From assembly GCA_964546835.1 (NCBI GenBank), contig CAZJKW010000059.1, positions 1 through 12,265 of the forward strand: 12,265 nucleotides of DNA. Reading direction: 5' to 3'. The DNA is from JAHCHL01 sp964546835 (GTDB lineage: Bacteria; Armatimonadota; Fimbriimonadia; Fimbriimonadales; ATM1). A program made the position numbers and the translations under genes. This document shows positions 7,563 through 12,265 of the stretch, piece after piece. Under the pieces are notes generated by a model. It did no database searches, was not told where the DNA came from, and was given only the letters and a program-made list of their open reading frames with translations. Numbering within the stretch: the stretch's first letter is position 1; the number at the start of each line of letters is the position of its first letter.

Positions 7563-7946
7563 ATGCAAGTAACCGCAACCAACAACGAATATGTACTTCC
7601 AAAGCCACCCGCGGCGAAAACAAACTATCTTGACCAAGAAGCATTTATGCAAGTTTTGGTCGCACAGTTGGAAAACCAAAACCCTTTGGAGCCCATGACG
7701 GATAGAGACTTCTTCGCACAACTGGCGCAACTCGGAACGGTTCAAGGAATTGATCGGATTGGCGCAACCATGCAAACGGGACAAGCCGCAAGCATGATTG
7801 GCAAGACCGTGGCAATTCGCCCGGAAACCGGAACGCAGTTCATCACCGGAAAAGTCGAGTCCGTTGAAATCTCGGGACAAAAAGTTTTTGTTCGAGTCAA
7901 TGGTGCTCGCTACAACGTTTCTCAAGTGGTGGGAATCACCAACTAA
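7563..7946 (+). CDS. flgD: Flagellar hook capping/assembly protein FlgD, short form
   Basis: FlgD sits at the tip of the growing hook and guides FlgE polymerisation, then is lost. The conserved N-terminal region is clear: YLDQEAFMQVLVAQLENQNP (22-41) and EPMTDRDFFAQLAQLGTV (43-60). It is followed by a small beta-rich part, SMIGKTV (78-84) through FVRVNGARYNVSQVVGI (109-125), resembling the Tudor-like domain. At 127 residues it lacks the FnIII-like domain of enterobacterial FlgD, as do the short forms of several Gram-positive and deep-branching bacteria. The ATG is preceded by AGGAGA, which overlaps the fliK stop; the nine-base gap implies translational coupling. Confidence 0.92.
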   Translation: MQVTATNNEYVLPKPPAAKTNYLDQEAFMQVLVAQLENQNPLEPMTDRDFFAQLAQLGTVQGIDRIGATMQTGQAASMIGKTVAIRPETGTQFITGKVESVEISGQKVFVRVNGARYNVSQVVGITN

Positions 7947-7967
7947 CTTTTCAACAAGAGAATTATC

Positions 7968-8339
7968 ATGGCAGATAACATCGTCAATCCAAAAATTCAG
8001 CAGTTGATTCAAACGCCGACTTCGGCGCCACAAAAACAAACTGCAAAAACATCCGGCGACTTTGCACAACTTCTACAAAAAGAATTTGATCTAAAAGTCT
8101 CCGGCCATGCTCAAACACGATTAAAAAGTCGCGGCATCGAATTGGAAGAAGCCGATTGGAATCGTGTCAAAAGCGGATTAGACCGTGCGGCCGAAAAAGG
8201 CAGCCGCGAATCTCTTGTTATGCTTGATGATGTTGCTTTGGTTTGCAGCGTTAAAAACCGAACGGTAATCACCGCTGTGGCAAAAGAACAACTTCGAGAA
8301 AACGTGTTCACAAATATAGACAGTGCGGTATTTGTTTAA
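7968..8339 (+). CDS. Conserved flagellar operon protein, TIGR02530 type
   Basis: This small protein family is usually encoded between or beside flgD and flgE; its exact role is not established as far as I know, though a hook or export function is implied by position. The 123 residues show the family pattern: SGHAQTRLKSRGIEL (45-59), a helix ending ESLVMLDDVALVCSVKNRTV (81-100), and the very conserved tail ENVFTNIDSAVFV (111-123). Residues 1-30 are a polar, low-complexity N-terminus rich in Gln and Thr. No signal peptide or membrane segment is present. The weak ribosome binding site is AAGAGAA before the ATG, 21 bases after the flgD stop. It is not the short FlbD/SwrD protein, which lacks this tail. 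Confidence 0.85.
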   Translation: MADNIVNPKIQQLIQTPTSAPQKQTAKTSGDFAQLLQKEFDLKVSGHAQTRLKSRGIELEEADWNRVKSGLDRAAEKGSRESLVMLDDVALVCSVKNRTVITAVAKEQLRENVFTNIDSAVFV

Positions 8340-8414
8340 GCCGGACCCAATTCTGTTTATCAGATAGGGAAGTTTAAACTGCCGCTTCCAAAAAAACAAT
8401 GGAGGCAAAACAAA

Positions 8415-9701
8415 ATGCTACAGGCATTGCTCGCTGGCGTCGCCAGCATCAAAGCGCAGCAAACGCGCATGAACGTCATCGGTAACAACTTGGCTAACGT
8501 AAACACAACTGCGTTTAAGTCAACTCGCGTTACATTTCAAGAAATGATCGCTCAAACGGTTCGAGGCGCAACACGCCCAACGGACGGCTCACTGGGCGGA
8601 ACCAACCCCGTGCAATACGGTCTGGGTGTTCGAGTCGGCGGTACCGATACCAACCTTGAACAAGGTTCGCTTCAAGCCACCAACCGGTCAACCGACCTTG
8701 CCATCCAGGGCAGTGGTTACTTCTTGGTTTCCAACGGGGACCGTGTCGCTTACACCCGTGACGGCGGATTCGACTTGGATGCGGTTGGCTCTTTGGTTCA
8801 ACGAACTACCGGCGAACGCCTTTTGGGCTGGGTTGCCGATGGTTTCGGAAACATTGACACTAACACTCCGCTAAGCCCGAGCAGCACCATTTCGATTCCG
8901 CTCGGTTCGTTGAATGCAGTCCAAGTTTCAACGGCGGCGAACTTTGCCGGCAACTTGAATGCAAACGCTACTCCGACCGAATCATGGGCAACCACCTATC
9001 GTGTGTATGACGCGCTTGGCGGTTCGCACGATATTCGAATCACCTTCACGAACCACCAAGTTCCGCCTCCTGCGGTACCTGCTCCACCCGCCGGGGCCGT
9101 CTCCAGTTGGGAATGGATGGCGACTGAAGGCGCGACTACTGTTGGTTCATCGTCAACGACCGGCGAACCGATGTTCTTTGATAGCAACGGTGCTTTGATT
9201 AACACCGCTGCCGCCCAATCCATCGTTGTTCCCACCGGATCGAATGGGGCAGCCGCGTTCCCGGTAACACTTGGATTCTCGGAAATCAGCCAGTTGGAAA
9301 CTGAGACACAGGTTCAAATGACGGACCAAAATGGGTTCCCTCCGGGTTCATTGGCTTCGTTTACGATCAGCGTTGACGGTCGAATCACGGGCTTGTTTAC
9401 AAACGGGTTGACCCGCGCGTTGGGTCAAATCGCCATGTCGGTTTTCCCGAATCCTGCCGGATTGGAACGAATCGGTAACAACATGTGGCGGCCAACGGAT
9501 AACTCAGGTATTCCGGTCACCGGAGTTCCAAGACAAGCAGGACGCGGTGGGGTAAATGCCGGTTTCCTTGAGCAGTCAAACGTGGACCTCGGCGGCGAGT
9601 TCACCGAACTTATCGTCACTCAACGCGGCTTCCAAGCGAACACTCGCGTGGTCACTACGGTTGACGAAATGCTCCAAGACCTTTTGAACATGAAACGCTA
9701 A
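8415..9701 (+). CDS. flgE: Flagellar hook protein FlgE
   Basis: FlgE polymerises into the flexible hook joining basal body and filament; it is exported by the flagellar type III system without a cleaved signal. The N-terminal rod/hook helix includes RMNVIGNNLANVNTTAFKS (18-36). The FlgE/F/G core motif is near 93-117 (TDLAIQGSGYFLV, YTRDGGFDLD), and YRVYDALGGSHDIRITF (195-211) starts the FlgE-specific domain. The C-terminal helix carries GFLEQSNVDLGGEFTELI (383-400) and TQRGFQANTRVVTTVDEML (402-420). A Pro-rich loop, VPPPAVPAPPAGAV, occupies 216-229. At 428 residues it is a normal full-length hook protein with no cysteine. TGGAGG lies about ten bases upstream of the ATG. The 75 bases before it contain the 10 bp palindrome AGTTTAAACT (8371-8380) but no promoter I would defend. 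It is the last gene before a strong terminator. Confidence 0.95.
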   Translation: MLQALLAGVASIKAQQTRMNVIGNNLANVNTTAFKSTRVTFQEMIAQTVRGATRPTDGSLGGTNPVQYGLGVRVGGTDTNLEQGSLQATNRSTDLAIQGSGYFLVSNGDRVAYTRDGGFDLDAVGSLVQRTTGERLLGWVADGFGNIDTNTPLSPSSTISIPLGSLNAVQVSTAANFAGNLNANATPTESWATTYRVYDALGGSHDIRITFTNHQVPPPAVPAPPAGAVSSWEWMATEGATTVGSSSTTGEPMFFDSNGALINTAAAQSIVVPTGSNGAAAFPVTLGFSEISQLETETQVQMTDQNGFPPGSLASFTISVDGRITGLFTNGLTRALGQIAMSVFPNPAGLERIGNNMWRPTDNSGIPVTGVPRQAGRGGVNAGFLEQSNVDLGGEFTELIVTQRGFQANTRVVTTVDEMLQDLLNMKR

Positions 9702-9722
9702 GTTGCGTTCATCCTCTCCGAT

Positions 9723-9751
9723 AAGAGCCGGTCTACACCGGCTCTTTTTTT
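9723..9751 (+). terminator. Rho-independent terminator after flgE
   Basis: A perfect 10 bp stem, AAGAGCCGGT (9723-9732) with ACCGGCTCTT (9737-9746), closes a four-base loop CTAC and runs into seven T residues (9745-9751). It begins 21 bases after the flgE stop, so it ends the flagellar hook transcript here. Confidence 0.93.
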
Positions 9752-9795
9752 GCCATAGGGAATTTCACCCTCTCGTCGCAACAAGTACGCAACGG

Positions 9796-9824
9796 TTGAT
9801 TTTTCGCACCCATCACTCTATAGG
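9796..9824 (+). promoter_or_regulatory. Candidate sigma-70-type promoter
   Basis: TTGATT (9796-9801) and TATAGG (9819-9824) are separated by exactly 17 bases, each matching four of six consensus positions. The expected transcript start is near 9831, which coincides with the first base of the hairpin described next. No coding region follows on this strand, so if real it would drive a non-coding RNA or antisense transcript. Confidence 0.3.
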
Positions 9825-9830
9825 TGCTCG

Positions 9831-9944
9831 AAAGAGCCATTTGTCAGGGTGTTTTTTCAAAACCCGGTACTTTTGCTGGGAAATTGGGCTTTTTGGTGAC
9901 TAATCCGGGGTCACCCTGAGAATGGGCAAAAAACCAATGCTCAG
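9831..9944 (+). ncRNA. Candidate structured small RNA: three abutting hairpins
   Basis: Hairpin 1 (9831-9894) pairs AAAGAGCC with GGCTTTTT (one G-U pair), then ATTT with AAAT, then CAG with CTG, and ends in five T residues, so it resembles a long imperfect terminator. Hairpin 2 pairs GGTGAC (9895-9900) with GTCACC (9910-9915). Hairpin 3 pairs CTGAG (9916-9920) with CTCAG (9940-9944). The three touch without gaps. A -10/-35 pair sits immediately upstream on the plus strand. Stems of 5-6 bp can occur by chance and the strand is not certain, so this is a hypothesis. Confidence 0.25.
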
Positions 9945-10053
9945 TTGGAGAATAACTTGCCCAATCTGAAGGACACACGTGCGTTGTCTCAATGGAAGCA
10001 AAGATTAAACCAAATCAGATGCTTAACTCTATGCACTTGTAATTCATCACTCT

Positions 10054-10079
10054 CGACCGTGCCACCCGACCGTACCTCC
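10054..10079. repeat. 13 bp tandem duplication
   Basis: CGACCGTGCCACC (10054-10066) is followed at once by CGACCGTACCTCC (10067-10079), 11 of 13 bases identical. It lies just beyond the 3' end of the lipoprotein gene. No function is evident. Confidence 0.6.
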
Positions 10080-10085
10080 ATAATA

Positions 10086-11015
10086 TCAATGTTTTCTTAC
10101 CGTCGGCGCAAAATCCTGACCATCACCAAAAGTAATTTGTTTTGTTATTCTAGAATCCAAGTCATAGCGGTAGATTTTCGACTGTTTACCCGCTGAAAAA
10201 AAGATGTATTTTCCATCGGGTGAAAATGTTGTCCATATTCCGTACTTTGATGATTCAGCGAAAATTCTTAGTTTCTCAGTTGTTTGATTGAATTCGTCAG
10301 CGAGCCAAAGTCCGTTGCTTGATTTTGCACCCTGAATTAGGTATAGCAATCTTCCACTTAAAGAATCAAAACCAAGTAAGTTTGCATTGATTGGCAAATG
10401 AGGAATTTTTTGTATCTTTTTCGATTCCAAATCAATTTTAACAATTTCAGTTCGATCGTCCAAAATTAGATTTGCGAACATCGAACGTCCGTCTTTTGAC
10501 AACATTGGCTGAAACAAGTTCGCACCGGGCGGACTAATAAGTCTCTTGTTACCGTTTGTCAAATTCAACAAATAGACATTGCCAATTTTTTTATCAGGCT
10601 GAATGCTCAACAGCAAGCCGCACTTTTCATCATGGGTTAGGTCAAAGACAACACCATCTCCATTGATTTCGCAAATCTGTTTAATTTTTGAATCATCAAG
10701 ATCCAACATGTTAATGGTTGTCTTGGTTTTTGATGGAGAAAACGTATAGATGATTTGATTCTTTTTGCGAAGAAAAATTGGAAAACTTGCCGGCCCAGTG
10801 CCATTAGTTATTTGGCGAAGTTCTTCTCCATTTTCATTGATTGTAAACAATTGCGCCGGCTTAGCACGTGTGGACTGAAAACAAATGGTGTAATCGGAAA
10901 ACGAGTTTTTAGCAATCCCTTCTTTCTGTGTTTGAGTTTGATTGCTACATCCGACGACTATCCACTGTACTAATAGAATCAGTACGGTAATCTTGAGTTT
11001 GACGATCACATTCAA
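10086..11015 (-). CDS. Predicted lipoprotein with TolB/WD40-like beta-propeller
   Basis: Residues 7-22 are a hydrophobic signal ending in VVGC, a lipobox with Cys23 as the lipidated residue, followed by a Ser/Gln/Thr linker to about 38. The remaining sequence is a series of propeller-like blades, each a strand pair joined by a turn: AQLFTINENGEELRQIT (54-70), INMLDLDDSKIKQI (101-114), NVYLLNLTNGNKRLIS (146-161), LSKDGRSMFANL (172-183), GLWLADEFNQTTEKLRIF (235-252), FSPDGKYIFFSA (264-275) and IYRYDLDSRITKQITFGDG (281-299). The FSPDGKYIFF and KQIT pieces are typical of TolB-type PD40 repeats. Function is unknown; surface- or periplasm-facing binding is likely. The start is TTG with GGGGAG nine bases upstream; a GTG two codons later is the alternative. 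The gene starts 15 bases after the RHS stop, which abuts this ribosome binding site, so the pair is probably one transcript. The DNA is visibly more AT-rich than flgE. Confidence 0.8.
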   Translation of the reverse strand: MNVIVKLKITVLILLVQWIVVGCSNQTQTQKEGIAKNSFSDYTICFQSTRAKPAQLFTINENGEELRQITNGTGPASFPIFLRKKNQIIYTFSPSKTKTTINMLDLDDSKIKQICEINGDGVVFDLTHDEKCGLLLSIQPDKKIGNVYLLNLTNGNKRLISPPGANLFQPMLSKDGRSMFANLILDDRTEIVKIDLESKKIQKIPHLPINANLLGFDSLSGRLLYLIQGAKSSNGLWLADEFNQTTEKLRIFAESSKYGIWTTFSPDGKYIFFSAGKQSKIYRYDLDSRITKQITFGDGQDFAPTVRKH

Positions 11016-11030
11016 AACTTTATGCTCCCC

Positions 11031-12265
11031 TTATTGGCCAATTTTAATCAGCCCTTTTAACATATCGAGGCGAGTAGTTGGCCCTCCATTTTGGATTGCA
11101 CCTCCAACAAATGTCTCAAATGCACCAATTGGGTCAGGTAATTGAGAATTGGCCAAGCAACAAGCAAGGTATTTTGAATCAGCGGCAGCCACGCATGCTG
11201 CAAAAATTAATATTTGCTGCTTTAAGTCACCTTGTATTCCAGTGGTTGAACCTGGCATAAACGGATTTAGTTCTTGGCACAATGCTTTGTCATTTTTCCA
11301 GATTTCGGTGCAACTCGGAGGACAATGGTATACACCAATCAACTTATCGATTGCGTCACTTATGAAGTTCGTTCCCCCAGGCAGATAGACAACCTCCGGA
11401 TCCATCGATGATTGTAACTGACTAAATCCTGTTGCCGCAGACGGTAATAACGACAATAAACGCCCAGTCGGATCAATGGCACCCGTCGGATTGTTAGCGA
11501 CATAGTTGTAAAAATTCTGCATTCGCATCGAATCCCAACTAATAAACCGTCCCCAATTTGGCGAATAGTATCGAACGCCGAGTAACAAGAAACCGGAATT
11601 GCTGCCCCGGGCACCGTCGTCGTAATATCCAAATTGACCGACATATCGAAACGGATTTACAGATGAACCGGTAGAACTCTCTATCACTCCAAATGCAGAA
11701 TAGGTATAGGTGTCTTCAACTGATCCGGTATTGTTGGTTAACGCAACCGTTGAACCCACACCATCAAAATGGAAGTATCTTTTTGTTCCTTCTCTGTTCG
11801 TTGACAGCAATCCCATGCCCCACGTGTTTAATGCTTTTGTTGTGTAAGTGCCGGATATAAGTGTGTATTCGCCAAGCAGGTTTCCTGTCACGGGACAAAC
11901 AATAAAGTTCGTCCAATCACTTGCGCCGTTTAGTTTGCTTCGCATTCTCACGCCATCGCCATCATATTCATGCGAATCGTCATTCGATGTTCCGGGATAA
12001 TCAACTCCTGTCAAGTTTCTTTCGAAATTATAGGAATAATTCGTTGTATTTCCACCCACCGTTTGTGAACTGATGTTTCCAAATAAATCATGTGCAAACG
12101 TGGTCGAACCCGCAGTCAAAATCTCGTTATTGGAACCATAAGTGTAATTCGTCAAAACCCCATCTTTATGTTGAGTAATTCGGTTGCCGTTTTCGTCATA
12201 AGCAAAACCATATTGATAACTTCTGGTGGATGAGGTTTTGCTGTTCCATTTGGTTTCCGTTCTTA
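11031..12265 (-). CDS. RHS/YD-repeat protein, C-terminal part (5' end beyond window)
   Basis: The frame is open through the right edge, giving 410 visible residues. RHS/YD proteins form large secreted or surface beta-cages that often carry a variable C-terminal toxin or other effector. YD-type repeats are seen at YDENGNRIT (22-30), FAHDLFGNISSQT (56-68) and HEYDGDGVRMRSKL (98-111). The RHS core runs from YFHFDGVGSTVALTNNTG (163-180) through YVGQFGYYDD (207-216) and GVRYYSPNWGRFISWDSM (229-246) to NNPTGAIDPTGRL (257-269). After this boundary comes a variable tail of about 140 residues with six cysteines. They are arranged C-x3-C-x10-C, then after a gap C-x10-CC (314, 318, 329, 357, 368, 369). 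That tail looks helical and matches no toxin I can name. No cleavage motif beyond the usual DPTG boundary is visible. An internal TTG at 12155 is not a real start. The lipoprotein gene follows directly. Confidence 0.88.
   Translation of the reverse strand, partial: RTETKWNSKTSSTRSYQYGFAYDENGNRITQHKDGVLTNYTYGSNNEILTAGSTTFAHDLFGNISSQTVGGNTTNYSYNFERNLTGVDYPGTSNDDSHEYDGDGVRMRSKLNGASDWTNFIVCPVTGNLLGEYTLISGTYTTKALNTWGMGLLSTNREGTKRYFHFDGVGSTVALTNNTGSVEDTYTYSAFGVIESSTGSSVNPFRYVGQFGYYDDGARGSNSGFLLLGVRYYSPNWGRFISWDSMRMQNFYNYVANNPTGAIDPTGRLLSLLPSAATGFSQLQSSMDPEVVYLPGGTNFISDAIDKLIGVYHCPPSCTEIWKNDKALCQELNPFMPGSTTGIQGDLKQQILIFAACVAAADSKYLACCLANSQLPDPIGAFETFVGGAIQNGGPTTRLDMLKGLIKIGQ

Larger units (their letters stand above)
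9752..10085. other. 334 bp intergenic region without a credible gene
   Basis: It lies between the flgE terminator and the 3' end of the convergent lipoprotein gene. Open frames exist on the plus strand (from 9703 and from 9945) but lack ribosome binding sites and family character. The contents I can point to are a candidate promoter (9796-9824), a run of hairpins (9831-9944), a further possible stem ATCTGA/TCAGAT (9964-9969 with 10015-10020), and a 13 bp tandem repeat (10054-10079). I see no clear terminator for the minus-strand lipoprotein gene. Confidence 0.6.

Noticed and set aside
7542..8069. 175-codon open frame on the minus strand across flgD
   Set aside because: It lies antisense to flgD and its neighbour, both of which have clear family signatures, so this is a shadow frame.
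8371..8380. AGTTTAAACT palindrome upstream of flgE as an operator or promoter element
   Set aside because: A single AT-rich 10 bp palindrome inside an operon has no supporting second site, and no sigma-28 or sigma-54 consensus is nearby.
9916..9944. Cyclic-di-GMP riboswitch, because of GGGCAAAAAACC
   Set aside because: The match to the GGCAAACC-type conserved segment is only superficial; the paired P1-P3 architecture and tetraloop are not visible and no gene follows on that strand.
9703..10196. Short plus-strand open frames after flgE
   Set aside because: They overlap the flgE terminator or the 3' end of the lipoprotein gene, lack ribosome binding sites and show no protein character.

Overview
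This 12.3 kb window looks like the chromosome of a flagellated, probably Gram-negative-type bacterium of a less-studied phylum. The flagellar order fliK-flgD-(TIGR02530-type gene)-flgE is shared by several deep-branching phyla. The YVGQFGYYDDG...GVRYYSPNWGRF form of the RHS core recalls proteins I associate with Armatimonadota (Fimbriimonadia). That placement is an inference from style and is not proven. No tRNA, rRNA, CRISPR array, insertion sequence or integrase was recognised.

Layout. Positions 1-5811 (minus strand) hold one tightly packed cluster, transcribed right to left: a HisC-type aminotransferase, a type I-beta DAHP synthase, a polytopic membrane protein of unknown function, and the N-terminal half of an alpha-2-macroglobulin-like (MG2) protein that runs off the left edge. 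hisC overlaps the original DAHP synthase start by ATGA, and the membrane protein overlaps the MG2 gene by TAATG, so the cluster reads as an operon. A 68 bp divergent gap (5812-5879) separates it from the plus-strand flagellar hook operon (5880-9701), which encodes FliK (hook length), FlgD (hook cap), a small conserved flagellar protein and FlgE (hook). That operon ends in a perfect-stem rho-independent terminator (9723-9751). Next comes a 334 bp gap with a candidate promoter and a tight run of hairpins that may be a small RNA. At the right, on the minus strand, the C-terminal part of an RHS/YD-repeat protein enters from the right edge and is followed by a TolB/WD40-like beta-propeller lipoprotein. 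The two are separated by about 15 bases and are probably cotranscribed.

Most notable. Two genes of the minus-strand cluster are cut by single in-frame stop codons, with recognisable family sequence continuing in the same frame beyond each stop. A TAG at codon 21 of DAHP synthase removes its N-terminal regulatory-type domain. A TAA replaces the Glu expected in the ALVTIE motif of the MG2 protein. All three stop codons terminate other genes here, so a changed genetic code is unlikely; recent nonsense mutations or sequence errors are the simplest readings. Other points are a degenerate ADxxP motif scattered through the FliK linker, a six-cysteine C-x10-C type domain at the variable end of the RHS protein, and the hairpin run after flgE.
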